A DNA stretch of 64,000 nt, from positions 126,001-190,000 of the forward strand of contig JAJEKV010000137.1 in NCBI GenBank assembly GCA_021234155.1. Reading direction: 5' to 3'. Below the pieces are notes generated by a model, which was not told the origin of the DNA, did not search any database, and was given only the letters and a program-made list of their open reading frames with translations. The translations under genes and the position numbers were made by a program. Below, piece after piece: positions 11,510 through 26,492 of the stretch (its first letter is position 1; each line of letters opens with the position of its first letter). The DNA is from Isoetes taiwanensis. Lineage: Eukaryota > Streptophyta > Lycopodiopsida > Isoetales > Isoetaceae.

Positions 11510-11940
11510 ACAAATGGCAACATAACCACATCTCCCTTGAGATAAACGGCGTTCCAAAAAGTTCTATTAAAACCATGAGCTTTAATAGCTTCAAGATATT
11601 CATATAGTAGATTCTGGTCTGCGTGATCATCTGACCATGCTTTTAAGTAGGCTCCAAGATGAAACCCGTGGACCTCAAACAACTCTTCCAATATTTGATA
11701 GGCGGGATACTCTATAAAATCGTGCAATTCTGTTTCCACCTGGTGTGATCCTCTGGGTATTCCTTTCCATCTTCACACCTAATCAATTTATATCTGGACT
11801 TTCTATTAATATAATCAATTGTTTGACATAATGCTTCTGGCTCAAGAGGATTGAGCCATATATCACCTATACTATAGATGTTAGGCATACTACGTAGTGT
11901 CCACCCTTGTTTTGACGTCAATATTGGTGTTTACTTTTTC
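11510..11940 (-). pseudogene. Decayed ORF, unknown protein
   Basis: A minus-strand frame (11712-11921) reading like a folded protein (NIYSIGDIWLNPLEPEALCQ) is continued by a second frame (from about 11739 down to 11510) that contains EELFEVHGFHLGAYLKAW. The junction at about 11735-11745 needs a one-base shift and shows no convincing splice pair. I do not recognise the family. It looks like the remains of a real gene, or of a mobile element gene, beside the PPR locus. Confidence 0.35.
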
Positions 11941-12994
11941 TGTACTTTGAAAAGGGAATTTAGTTCAATAACCTTGATGATAAAATTAGAGCAGTCCATG
12001 TTATCAAATTACTAGACCGTAAAAAGTTTCATTTGCTTCTCATTTTTAAAGTAAACAGACATGACCTTAGAATTCTATATACATTCCTTACATTGTTTGA
12101 ATGTTCGATACAAAAATTGCAGCAATATTCAAACTCGAGAAAGCACCACCAGATCATGTTTCTTATTTCAGATGCCGCCTAAAACGTTTTAACAACATGC
12201 CAATGAAACATAATAGAAATAGACGTCAGGTAAATGTACATTAACAGCGAACTATCTCACATTGATCAAATACAGAGGACAATATATTCATTCTCTCCCT
12301 TGTCAAGAAACGCAGGTCCTTAAAGGATAGCTTCCGAGTCAACCTTAAGGATAAATCTAAATAAGACGTAAATGAAACTAACAAATGAGGGTAAGACTTC
12401 CTTATCTAACTTGTCAATAGCATGTGAAGGGCCTATTGTTATCAAGGGATTTAGTTTTGATGGGTGCTGGTCATAAAACACATGGGCCTCTCCAGATAAC
12501 ATGTTTAACATCATCACTTGCTCATACTGGTGCATCTAAGCATAAATGAGTCCAAATCATTGGACTACTGGAGTTTTTGCAGCAAACTAATGCCTTGCAC
12601 AAATGTCACAAATGTCTCAAATGTCTCATGGCAAATAACTGAGGTGGTTCTTATGCGGACTCTTAGGGATTTCTGAAATTGCGTCAACTTACTTTTTAAG
12701 CGCCCTTGATTTTCCAGAATATTCATAATAGTCTGTAAAGAATCATGTTGGGTTGCTTATTAAAGATGATTTTTTTCTTAGAACTATTTGATATTGATAA
12801 GTTAATAGGTTAATCAAACTAACAGATTATGCATAGAACAAAACGTTTGTCTTTCAACCTTGGTATTATACGCCTAGAAATCCGTGGAGTTAGGCTTACC
12901 ATCTAGTTCAGTAACATGTGCAAAAAACGTAGTTCATGATGGAAATGCTTGAAAGCCTACTGAAATGCAGTTGAAAAGTTAGAAATGCAGTCCA
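11941..12994. other. Intergenic, AT-rich
   Basis: There is no reliable gene. A minus-strand ORF at 12320-12535 contains a stretch (MLNMLSGEAHVFYD) that faintly recalls PIF1/Helitron helicases, but too little matches to call it. Confidence 0.4.
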
Positions 12995-13135
12995 TTGCGG
13001 TGGTGGTCTAGTGGTAAGGCCTTGGATTGGGGTCATCACCACTAGAGTTCAAAACCCATTGGCTACCATCGGGTGGGAGACGTGGGCGGGTGCAAGTCCC
13101 ACCAACCATACCTTCAAACAAAAAAACAAAAGAAA
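12995..13135 (+). mobile_element. tRNA-derived SINE
   Basis: A Pol III A box (TGGTCTAGTGGTAAGG, about 13003-13018) and a B box (GAGTTCAAAACCC, about 13045-13057) stand at tRNA-like spacing. They are followed by a CCCACCAACCATACC stretch and an A-rich CAAACAAAAAAACAAAAG tail. This is the standard layout of a plant SINE; a second unit of similar type lies at 28385-28470. Confidence 0.6.
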
Positions 13136-13195
13136 ATTGGAAACATCCATTGCAGATGAAGGCAACATATAACGATGAGCAGGAAAATGTTATTA

Positions 13196-13299
13196 TTCTC
13201 CTTCATAGCCACACTTGGACAAACTTCAGAACTAAAAATAAAGGATGTTCTCCTTCATAGCCACACTTGGACAAACTTCATAACTAAAAATAAAGTCAC
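13196..13299. repeat. Tandem duplication, 2 x 52 bp
   Basis: The segment starting TTCTCCTTCATAGCCACAC at 13196 recurs at 13248 with one or two changes. It looks like a simple recent duplication. Confidence 0.8.
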
Positions 13300-13497
13300 A
13301 TCCTTGTTGCCCTTATTCATCTTGCTCCTCCAAGTTTTGACTAAAGCATGCTAACCAATTACATATAAAGCATTATATCTGTGCAGTAGCAACCATAGAC
13401 ATGCAGCTTTATAACCTATCTACTTCCGTCTACATCGGTACTACACAATTTATCTACTTCCATCTACACCAGACATGTGAACAAGGGAGAAGCTGGA

Positions 13498-13945
13498 CAA
13501 GGGATAGCATCGATCCGAGCCATCGGATCGCAATTCTGGGAAGGGACGAGCTCCTATATAAGGCTATTTCCTCTTTCGGACCGGTTATCGGCGTCTTCTC
13601 ACAGCAGCTCTTCTTCTATTCTCGTTGCCTGGTGTGTTACCTGGAAAACCGAAGGAGATGAGTTGACGGCGAACACAAAATATAGCAGGACCCCAGAAGA
13701 CAGCGGAAGCCTGCAAGCAACGCAAAAAACCCCTAAAAACACCCGTGAATGGTTAGAGAAAAGCAAAGTCATGCCCCCACGCAGCAGGGCGGGAAGGGAG
13801 GGAAGCAACGAGAATAGAAGAAGAGTCTGCCAGGAGAAGATGCCGATAACCGGTCCGAAAGAGGAAATAGCCTTATATAGGAGTTGTCCCTTCCTGCAAT
13901 GGCGATCCGATGGCTCGGGATCGATGCTATTCGGGAAAGGACTCG
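13498..13945. repeat. Inverted pair of TATA-bearing promoter-like segments
   Basis: The segment 13498-13635 (containing CTATATAAGGCTATTTCC and CGGACCGGTTATCGGC) recurs as its reverse complement at about 13795-13945 with a few mismatches. The two TATA boxes therefore point toward each other across a spacer of about 170 bases. A further piece of the outer flank (GTGTCTCTTGCGAGTCCTTTCCC) recurs at 15930-15960. The segment resembles an LTR-type promoter (U3/R), but I see no retroelement coding sequence to go with it. Confidence 0.5.
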
Positions 13946-14062
13946 CAAGAGACACAAAACCTACCGACTACCGTAGAACTTCCTCAATTATAAGCCGATG
14001 GCGTAAAACCTGCAAGCAACACAAAGAACTCGAAAAAACACCCGTGAATGGTTAGAGAAAAT
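13709..14062. repeat. Direct repeat ending ACACCCGTGAATGGTTAGAGAAA
   Basis: CCTGCAAGCAACGCAAA...ACACCCGTGAATGGTTAGAGAAA occurs at about 13709-13761 and again at about 14009-14061, flanking the right inverted arm. This is consistent with a partly duplicated small retroelement or LTR fragment. Confidence 0.5.
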
Positions 14063-14085
14063 CCAACATGTAGCAGAAAAAGAGG

Positions 14086-14450
14086 GCATCACCCAATAGG
14101 GTGGAGAACAGCATCACCCAACGGGTGGAAAACAATTATGTAGAAAGAAATATGTGTCACCCTCGAGGTGGAAATAAACAGCATCACCCGCAGCTGGAGA
14201 TAGCATCACCCAACGGGTGGAAAACAATTACGTAAAAAGAAATATGCATCACCCTTGAGGTGGAAATAAACAGCATCACCCGCAGGTGGAGATAGCATGT
14301 GGAATAAAGCGTCACCCAACGGGTGGATAACAATCATGTAAAAAGAAATATGCTTTGCAAAATAATGCTAGACAATGTTATTTACAACATCATTAAACAT
14401 GATAAATAGAAATGAGCGTCACCATCACGATGGAAATAAACAGCACCACC
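14086..14450. repeat. ~100-bp satellite of CACCC..GGGTG hairpins
   Basis: Units start at about 14111, 14213 and 14309. Each holds two or three small perfect hairpins of the form CACCC-NN-GGGTG (CACCCAACGGGTGG, CACCCTCGAGGTGG, CACCCGCAGGTGG), separated by AAAACAATTAYGTAAAAAGAAATATG. The unit length is about 96-102 bases. Confidence 0.75.
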
Positions 14451-14554
14451 CGACAAAAAACGGTCCATAAAAAAACGTGACATCCAGAGAACGATAAGCA
14501 TCTGCAATATAAAACCATAAAAAAAAGAACGTTAAGAACACGAAACAAACGAAA

Positions 14555-14955
14555 AGTGGCCATTAGAATGTGCCCAATATAACACCTTGTGTACAACAAC
14601 GTAAGACACGCCACATCTAGATAAAGAGAAGCATAAAAAGGAAAAAATGATCCAATAGAAACACATGTCACAAAATCCCAATGCAGTGCCAAACGCAATA
14701 TACAGCCTATCCCGATAAAGCCAAATAGCAAATATGCCAATGATATATAATGATCAGACCAAATAGAAAAAGATCCACTACAAGTGCAAAACCCTCAATA
14801 GACAGCTAGAAATGGATTACTCGAGAGAACTAGAATCACGCAGAACCAGCACCATGCACAAAATGAGAATGGGCCCAATATAACGCCCTGTGTACAATGT
14901 TCAACGTAAGATACTCCCTATCAAGACAAAGAGAAGCATAAAAAGGAAGATGATC
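14555..14955. repeat. Direct repeat, ~95 bp, 305 bp apart
   Basis: A block running from GGCCCAATATAAC..C to GAGAAGCATAAAAAGGA is present at about 14568-14650 and 14873-14950 with scattered differences. The minus-strand ORFs here are hydrophobic shadows of the repeat, not genes. Confidence 0.6.
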
Positions 14956-16480
14956 TAAGTGTGGTGATGTCAGAAGACAAAGAATACCATATGCGTAAAG
15001 CCATAAATAAGGGCCCCAATAGGAAACATACTCTGGCAAACGAGGGACGAGATGGAGGAAGAGGATGGAGGCATATTAGCACCAGTCAAAAGGAAGGTCA
15101 AGAAGGAATTGAGACGAAAGTTAATTCGGATCACAATGAAAAACGAAAATGAGGCGTAAGTAATCAAAAGTTATGGCGAAGGAAAAGGAAGAGATGGAGG
15201 TCAAAATGCCAAGGTGGGGGTGGAAGGCAAGGAGGTCAGCCATATGGTAAAAAGGACAAATGAAACATAATGGCTAGGTAAAGTCACAAATTATTAAGAA
15301 AGCGGTCTGCTATGAGAAAGCAAAGGAAGTAATGATAAATAGACCAAAAACACAATGACGTCGTGAAGTGACATATATTAGTAGTAAAGCTAGCCATGGG
15401 AGCTACGAAAAAACTGAGGTGTTAGATGGAGTGGGCCCAGTCAGTCAATGGCACTATGTCTCGTGAATGAGGTCGAATCAAGTGCATGGTTAAGAGGCCT
15501 ATGTGGAAATAGACAGGTGAACAAAACGATAGAAAGCAAGGTTGAGGTTAGAGGCAACAGCGTGGAAAACGAACTCAAACTAACGGAGATCGAACTGTGG
15601 TAGAAGGATATGGATGGATAGAAAGCAAGCAATGGGCCAAGTCAAAAGCAAAAAGGGCAAGATCAAGATCATATAAAAAAAACAGCTAATGTCAGGGCTA
15701 ATAGAGGACAACCCCTATCAAAAAAACAATATCATGAATGACCCAGGTGGCATACTATGCACAAACCCTATAAAACCGAAAATACAAGCCCCAACACCAT
15801 AAATTGAGGGCGCAGAGAATTGAAAACATCCATAGAACCGGAATGCAGGTCATTAACCATATTCACCCCATGCATAGGGTTGCCTATTAGAAGGCAAAAG
15901 AAGTAATGGATATGAAAGAGGTTGGCCGGTTTTGTGTCTCTTGCGAGTCCTTTCCCAGAATTTAAGATCTTAACATGTTGACTGCTTTGGAGGTGTTGTG
16001 GACTGTAGTAAAGTCTCCAAAATGATGCAATTGCATCATTAAACATGTTATATCAAAAAATGTACCATCCCAAACTTCTAACTTGCTACGAGTCATTTAG
16101 AAGCTAAATAAATAGATAACATATTTGAGGATGCCAAATAGGTTGTCTTTTTATTTGAAAGCATACAGTTTCTCATGGAGCTCTGCAATAATATGAGATT
16201 ATTGTTTAAGTTTGCCCAATTCATTTGGTATTGCGGGAGGGTATTCTCGCAATGGTGGGAACTATGATTCTGGTATTGTATTGTATAGAAAACCGTATAT
16301 ATTGCCATATTTGAGGAGCTTAATGTCATCTAGAGCTCATGTTGCTTTTTTGGGTTTTTGGATAAGTTATCTTTGGAAAGGTGAAGAAGAATAAAATAAA
16401 AATTGGAGGCCTTTTTTTAGGGTGTGGATAAGAAGGGATGCTCCCTTCTTTTTTTGGCAATGGCAGCGGAGCAGAGACAG
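14956..16480. other. Repeat-derived intergenic DNA
   Basis: There is no gene. It contains the third copy of the promoter-like flank (15925-15965). The rest is A-rich on the plus strand with short shadow ORFs. Confidence 0.4.
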
Positions 16481-16544
16481 AGGGCATTTAGGAGGAGAGG
16501 GCGGCTTCATACAGCAAATGCATCAGTGGAGGCTTCAGGCACAA

Positions 16545-16800
16545 ATGGGCGGCTTGATGGCTGCTGCTTGTTTGTAGCATTTATGCATTTATGCAGGGCA
16601 GGTAGGATGGCATTAGAAGGGTTCTGGTGAGGCCGAGATGGCCCGGAGGTTCGAATCCTCCAGCCCTGGTTAGGATTAATTGGGGGATTAATTAGAAGAA
16701 GTTTTCTGTGCGCTCTTTGCTTCTCTGCTTTGTTTTTTCTATTCAGAAGTTTTAATACCGTGGGTTCAAATCCCACATGCCATCTTCACAGCAACAAAAG
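16545..16800 (+). mobile_element. SINE / tRNA-like cluster
   Basis: Two B-box-like T arms are present: GGAGGTTCGAATCCTCCAGCC near 16645-16665 and GTGGGTTCAAATCCCAC near 16759-16775. The first, with its upstream GGTTCTGGTGAGGCCGAG, recurs on the minus strand at 37188-37250. The minus-strand reading frame gives the tell-tale mis-translation of tRNA-like DNA (GWRIRTSGP). I could not fold a complete functional tRNA, so these are best read as SINE heads. Confidence 0.55.
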
Positions 16801-17281
16801 TAATCGGGAGGCTATTTGTGATCAGCCAGTTAGGTCAACTTTGACGGCGCAGGGATGAATAGCAGTAGATGGATAGACGAGAGTCGCTTATTGAATGGGT
16901 TTTTTTTTTCCTCCTCTTTGCTTCAACCATATGATCGGCATGCGGATTACAGTGCGCAGTTGCAGACGATGGAGCCGGGTAGTACAGGCCGCTGCTAGTG
17001 TTTGTTGTGTGCAATGTTTGGTATTTTAAATTTTGAGGCCATGGCAGGCCAATGGTTGCTTCTGTTCGATGTGCACCTTTGAAATTTATATGGGTCCTCG
17101 CAATCAAAAAAACAGGAGGCCCTTGATCTGGCATTAAGGGAGGAATATTCGTCCCATCAACGGCTCCAAATGAAAATTAAAAACATCCCACTAAGTGAAC
17201 AAACTATTAAGGAGAGAAACACACCTGAAATTTTTTGTCTGTTATGGAACATTTCTCATCGCATCTTTATTTTCTGTATAA

Positions 17282-17308
17282 GGGAATGTCAAGTTACTTG
17301 ACATTCCC
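17282..17308. repeat. 27-bp perfect palindrome at element end
   Basis: GGGAATGTCAAGT, a central T, then its exact reverse complement (17296-17308). It lies just outside the left terminal inverted repeat. The same palindrome begins at 63981 beside the matching end of the second copy and is cut by the window edge at 64000. It therefore belongs to the element, not to the host flank. Confidence 0.8.
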
Positions 17309-17449
17309 CTTACGTGGAAATCACCTACCAAATATTTTGTGCAAAAAATTTTCTTTCCTCTTTTCTTTCCTCCCGTATGCTCGAGCGCCCTTGGTGATGG
17401 CCGATTGAGGTTTGGAGGCGCTCTTGGAGGGCCCCTTTGCTTATGTTGA

Positions 17450-17650
17450 CAGGTTAGCGGCTCATCTCGAAGATCAGCGACTTCATTGATAGTTTAGCAG
17501 CAATTTTGTGACTTCTTGAAGCGATTTTGTCAAGTTAGCAATTTTGTGACAGGTTAGCAGCTCATCTGGAAGATCAGCGACTTCGTTGATAGTTTAGCAG
17601 CGATTTTGTGACTTCTTGAAGCGATTTTGTGACTTCTTGAAGTTTTTCTT
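17450..17650. repeat. 100-bp tandem duplication inside the TIR element
   Basis: CAGGTTAGCGGCTCATCT... at 17450 recurs at 17550 with few changes. Each unit also carries GACTTCTTGAAGCGATTTTGT words. It lies upstream of the coding region in what would be the element's leader. Confidence 0.8.
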
Positions 17651-17917
17651 TCTGCTTGCCATATACCAGTTTCTTTCGATTCCTCTGTTTCTTTCTAAAT
17701 CGTTTGACATCCTCTGTTTCGATTCCTCTGTTTCTTTCTAAATCTTTCAATTCCTCTGACGCGATATGCACGTTTCTTTCAATTCCCCTGTTTCTTTGAA
17801 CGTGCTTCCCAATTTCTGGTTGTCATATGCAGGTTTCTTTCTCAGTTTCTGTTATAGTCTTATAGTTTCTGTTATGTAGGCTTATATTCTGTTTTTGTAT
17901 CAGCAGGGGCTCTACAA

Positions 17918-20386
17918 ATGGAGGAAGCTTTAGGAATGGAGGAGGCTCCTTCCTTTAATTTGCATGCTACAATGGAGTGTTCCAGTACTCCAAGAGGTTG
18001 TTTGACTGATATCACGAATATTGTAGAAGATCTTGCAAAAGACTTTGAACAATGTCTACTGGACGAGTTTGATAGCAAAGAGATAGACGATTACTTGCAT
18101 GCAGCTGAGTCTTCTGGTTGTGAATTAGTTTCTTTGGCCAAGAATAATGTGGTGTCAGATAAAAAAGATAAGAAAGGCAAAGGTAAGTGATTTCTGGATT
18201 TAGATGAAGCTCTAATGCAGGAAGTTAGATCAGGAGGGATAAATAAGTCTGAATCTAAAGTAAAATGGGCTCGAAATAAGTTTGATGCATGGAGTCTCAG
18301 TCCCTGCTGCCTTTTCTTCAAAGGCTTTTTCAAGCTGTTGAATCTAGCAAGGCTTACTGGCCTTAAGTCGGTGATCTATTTTCTAGCCCCATTGTGGATT
18401 CTGCATTTGCCGCCAGAACTGTCGAAATGGAAGCCGCGTATGCTATGCAGGTACGCATTCTTCCTTCACAGAGGTACACATGGGTTTAATGTACGACCTC
18501 AAGATTTTGATGCTCGTTTTGTTTGAGGAAGGGGCAGAGATGGATGCATGGATGAATGGGCATGTTGGGCTGGATGATAGTGTTCTTGTTGAGGATTTAA
18601 ATATAAAAGAGTCTGCTGGGATGTTAGAACGCTTTATATTGCAGGTTGTAAAGGACAATGGCAGCATGTACCCAACAGAATCGTGAGTTATGTTCTTTCT
18701 TTTTTATCTGTGTCATTTTATTGATGAATAATCTGTTATTTTTGTGTTTTAGATTACAAGATCTTTTCAGAAAATTTGGTGCTATGATAAGACGAAAACA
18801 GGAAATAAGAGTTGCAGAAACAGGTATTGAGGAGAAGGTGTTTGAAATTAGAACATCTCCTATTTTCAAGCAAGCTAGATTAGCTTGCATTGCAGCAATG
18901 AGACGGTCAAGAAACACTCCTGGAATATGTTGTAAGCGTAAGAAAGTGGATGAAGTTTCTTTTGGCACGGAATTAGCATTATTATCTGACATTGAGCATC
19001 AGATAACCGATGCAAAGGGTCTTCAAAAACGGTTTTTATATTAGTAATTTCTCGCTTTGGCATTAGAGGTCAAGAGGAGCTTGCTGGACTTGTAATTACA
19101 GATTTTAGTGTTGAGAGATCAGATGGCAAGGATGTTTTAGTGTATAGTGAGAAACTAAGTAAGAACAATGATGTTAGTATGTCCAAATACCAAGAGGAGT
19201 CCTTTCGTCCACCTGTTAAATGCTATGAAGAAGATGTGGTGAGAACATTCTAGCAACTTTTGAGACATTTGCCAAAGAAGTATGAAACTGAAAAGGGAAA
19301 GCAATATGCGTTCATGCAAGCTATCGTTAATCCTCGTTCAAATGTAAGTCTTCTTATCTAAATCTACTTCATTTTCTACCTGACATTCTATATTTTGAAC
19401 ATAATAGAATAGTTTAACAGAATCTGTTTTGCATGTAGGTTTGGTATAACTGCAAGCACAGAGTTAATGGTAGGAAATTGACTGCATGGATGAAATGCAT
19501 GGCTGAGCTAGTTGGTGCAGAAGGCGGTCGTACCACTTTAGTTTCAAGGATGTGTAGAAGTGGTGTTCCAATATCAGTTGGAATCGATGTGACTGGCTCC
19601 CGAGGCATACGAGAGGTATGAACTTCCTCTGATTTAGAAATTTTGCTTTGTTCAACTTATTTATACACAGGTATAATAAGAACAAGGAGATTGAATCAAA
19701 ATGCGCCATGGATATTGTTGCAAATCCATTTGATGAGAATGGTAATCGTCGACTTTTTCCAGAAGTATATAAGGAAGAATTGCGTGCTCAGGATAAACGT
19801 GACAGTTCAGGTATTTCTTGTAAATTTTGAAATTGATAAACAATTTTACATTCATGTATTGGATGGTACAGGTATTGCAGTGCCTATATCTCTTGTTTTG
19901 GCTCCAAAATACTTTCCTATTTTTGCGCCTAATTCTGGTAAATGTACTTTTGTCTGTGAAATTGGTCCTTGTGATGTGAAATTTAAATCCATTTTAATTT
20001 ATGTTGATATAGGTGATGGAGCAGTCGCCAACAAAAGTTGCATTCCTGATTCTTCTATGCCAATGACTTCGGCTACAACTTCTGTAGCTAGTTCTTCTGC
20101 TCTCACTTCTATTATGAATACATGTATAGCATTAGAATTCTGAATCTAAATTTATGCGTTGTCCCTTTTTTATTATTTACTTTTATGCAATGTTGCAGGT
20201 GCTCCAATCGTGCATTCTGAAGTCATGGTTCAAGATGCTGAACCTATGGATGATGACAAGCAGTTGAATAAAGATCTAGAAGCTTTGGCTAGATTTGATC
20301 CGGTTGTTCGTCGAGCTCTCAATTTGGAGACTAACGAAAGAAATATCATGGGTGGTGTTTTCCATAATTGTGTGATACATTTCTGA
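17918..20386 (+). pseudogene. Crypton/ZMYM-like (DUF3504) tyrosine recombinase, broken
   Basis: Plus-strand segments follow the order of the DUF3504/Crypton recombinase domain. They are an acidic N-terminal part starting MEEALGMEEAPSF (17918); KVKWARNKFDAW (about 18257-18292); LERFILQVVKDNGSMYP with SLQDLFRKFG (about 18625-18780, across an intron with GTGAGT...TTTTAG ends at 18684-18752); a catalytic-arginine-type FGIRGQEELAGL (19056-19091); WYNCKHRVNGRKLTAWMK (19443-19496); SGVPISV and TGSRGIRE (19559-19615); and YNKNKEIES (19673-19699). In active relatives the TGSRG position is TGH(R), so the usual histidine is replaced by serine. In-frame stops at 18188 and 19251 and a frame change near 19040 show decay. 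The family call rests on motif order recalled from memory; introns at 19348-19439 and later carry good GT...AG ends. Confidence 0.5.
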
Positions 20387-20416
20387 TATAAAAAATTCTG
20401 ATTTTTGAACACATGA

Positions 20417-20490
20417 AACTGATGATCATGTTTTGATCATGATTGTGAATGAAACTGATCATGTTTTGATCATGATTGTGAATGAAAATT
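20417..20490. repeat. 33-bp tandem repeat of GATCATG palindromes
   Basis: GATCATGTTTTGATCATG followed by ATTGTGAATGAAA occurs at 20424 and again at 20457. Each unit contains TGATCA palindromes. It lies close to the right end of the TIR element. Confidence 0.75.
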
Positions 20491-20573
20491 ATGATCTTAA
20501 AAACACTGATTGCCACGTGGCAAACACTGATTGGGAGATAGGGCAGAATATTTGGTAGGTGGTTTTTACGTTA

Positions 20574-22611
20574 TCTTCACTTACATGCTTGCAATGAACC
20601 TTTGATCATGTAGAATGTCCCCGCTCCTGAACTAGAGACTTACTGCTTCTAGATGGAGGCCTCAAGAGCTCCAGGGTTGATTTGAGGCAGCGTGTGTTCC
20701 AAGAGCGGATAAGAAACGGATACCAAAGATAGGGTGAAGAACGAATTTTCTTGGTCTTTGTATATTAGTGAAGACCATGAAAAAGGATTCGGCACAACGA
20801 AGCACAGCCTCTTCTTCTACAGTCTGATTCTCCACGCACAGGTCAGGTCACGCAGGAAATTCAAGAGGTTTTCTAATTATCTTGGCCCTACTATATGTAA
20901 AAATACCAAAATCAATGGACACTATTAATTTAAGCTGATGTGGCACGACACATGGACACCTTAGAATTGCAAGAAATCATGCAGCTGTTAGGCAAGTCTG
21001 CTAATCAATTATTTATATAATAAAAAAAAACCAGACAAACGTGCCACGAAAATCTGCCGGATCTTTCCTAAAACATGGCACTCTTATGTCGGAAGGATCA
21101 TCCGGCATCCATATGAAAGCTAGCACCAGGGAAATCATCACTCAGGCCCTGCTCATCAGATGACACTTTTATTCCTGTCATGCAAGAGGTTCTGCTGCGC
21201 AATATCTTCTGCTACCGACAGATGTTCTGCTACCCATCACAGAGCAGTTCTAAAGCCTTTGAAACGGAGTGCATCCATTGTTTTTATGCCCAAAATAGAT
21301 CAACTGCTCCAGATTAAGCTTACTTCATAGCTCACGACATGGATCCGAAAAGCCACATCCTGTATATTAAGCCACATCCTCAAATTATCCTGTGATGCTG
21401 GAACTATCATCTTGGCTAAACAGAGCTATTATAGAAGCTAAGAACCCTGATTTTTTTAGCTTTGTGGATCATCGTACGGCGACGATCCATACCTTTGTGG
21501 AGCATCTCCTGCTCTCATTTTCTTTCGCGCTTGTGTGCCCTAGCCTGGACGCATGCATGCGTTCCACGGCAGATGAACTTCGTTGCGCTGTTAGATTGGC
21601 TTTACTCTCCCTTCAGCATCCTCTTCTCGGCTTCTTCAGATGGCTCTGCCCTTCATTACGCAACCTCTTCAAAATTCTTGGCTTCTTGCATTGATCGAAG
21701 CATCTGACCCTTGCCCTTTATATATAATGCTTGAAAGAATAGGCTGGAAACTTCCAGAAAAATGGCGAAAGCTTCACGTACATACCCGAAACCTCCAGAA
21801 GAAACGACCGTCTTCCAAAATTTTTCTATGTAGACACGTGTACAATTCATATCATAAATTCCTATTAAAGGCGGCCCCTTACCTTCCATATTACAATTAT
21901 ATATTAGAGATAATAAAAAAAACCAGAAAAACGTGCAAACGTGTCAAAAGCCAACAATTAGCGAACAAAAACTGAAACACCCATTTTTTTTCCCCTATTT
22001 TTCCCAACACAGGAATCTTGTATACATGTGCATTTAAAGAAGAAAAATCTTGCAACAATCTCTAAGAATCATGACAACAATCCTTATATAGGTTTAGAAA
22101 AGGGTATCAGACTCTGCACATTGTTAGGGTCTTATGTAATTAGCATTGCAATTGCAGCATAACATTTTAGCTGAGTTCTAGGATTTGGCCAGAAATACAC
22201 GTAAAATAAGATAATCTAGTGCTTTTTGAAATACCTAGAACAAATTCAAACAGGACACGTGCACTTAAAGTAAATCAGGTCCATGGGCCTGACTTTATGA
22301 TAGAGCATTGTCAATGTCATACTGTTTCTGATGGCACTTTGTTCTGTTTAACAGATTGATTGTGGGCTTTTGCTGCTCTAGAAACATTTCTCAAGAACAC
22401 ATCCCTAGTAGGAAGCACTGTCCAAGACTTTTGCATTTCCTCAAAATTTACAACCGTTTGACATTACTAGTATCTTTGATATAGTAGTGCCATTGAATGT
22501 ACACTATTTAGCATTTTGACCCTAGCCACTACTGTCCCAAACAAAATCTTGTTCCATTATAGAACATAAATAGGACACCAGTACACCAAGACCCTTCTTG
22601 ATTGTTGGATG
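20574..22611. other. Intergenic between TIR element and DDM1
   Basis: No gene was recognised. A plus-strand open stretch near 21392-21700 is Ser/Leu-rich with no family resemblance. The only notable motif is the heat-shock-type promoter pattern at 21718-21763. The remainder is AT-rich. Confidence 0.4.
21718..21763 (-). promoter_or_regulatory. HSE plus TATA, heat-shock-promoter-like
   Basis: GGAAACTTCCAGAAA (21748-21762) contains the perfect heat-shock element GAAnnTTCnnGAA. Further nGAAn units follow to 21815. A TTATATATAAT box lies at 21718-21728, so the spacing fits a minus-strand promoter. I looked for a small heat-shock protein downstream (below 21700) and found none. It may be a relic or chance. 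Confidence 0.3.
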
Positions 22612-26407
<3,796 letters not shown>

Positions 26408-26492
26408 GTCGTCTGTTGATCTCGTCGCAGTCTTCACCCTATAAAGCCCAAGAACAAATGAGCGAGTTGCCACTTTTTAGGAAAACGTACCG

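Larger units (their letters stand above)
17282..20573 (+). mobile_element. TIR element carrying a tyrosine-recombinase-like gene
   Basis: The left terminal inverted repeat at 17310-17336 (TACGTGGAAATCACCTACC...) matches the reverse complement of 20547-20573 over about 26 bases with four or five mismatches. Subterminal blocks GATGGCCGATTG..GCTCTTGGAGGGC (left) and TTGCCACGTGGCAAACACTGATTGGGAG (right) are shared with the deletion derivative at 63211-63979, which proves both ends belong to one family. The interior holds a 100-bp tandem duplication and a broken multi-exon gene. The target duplication is not clear, because the two ends differ outside the inverted repeat. The repeat structure is firm; the link between ends and recombinase is inference from position. 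Confidence 0.65.

Noticed and set aside
12320-12535. Possible PIF1/Helitron helicase fragment
   Set aside because: Only about 14 residues (MLNMLSGEAHVFYD) look similar; the rest does not follow the family.
13477-14055. 192-residue plus-strand ORF
   Set aside because: It runs through both inverted promoter-like copies and direct repeats, so it is open by chance in repeat DNA.
16507-16776. 89-residue minus-strand ORF (contains GWRIRTSGPSRP)
   Set aside because: It is the reverse reading of tRNA-like SINE DNA; such peptides are a known artefact.
21392-21707. Overlapping plus-strand ORFs of 81-100 residues
   Set aside because: No family resemblance, and two frames are equally open, so neither is favoured.
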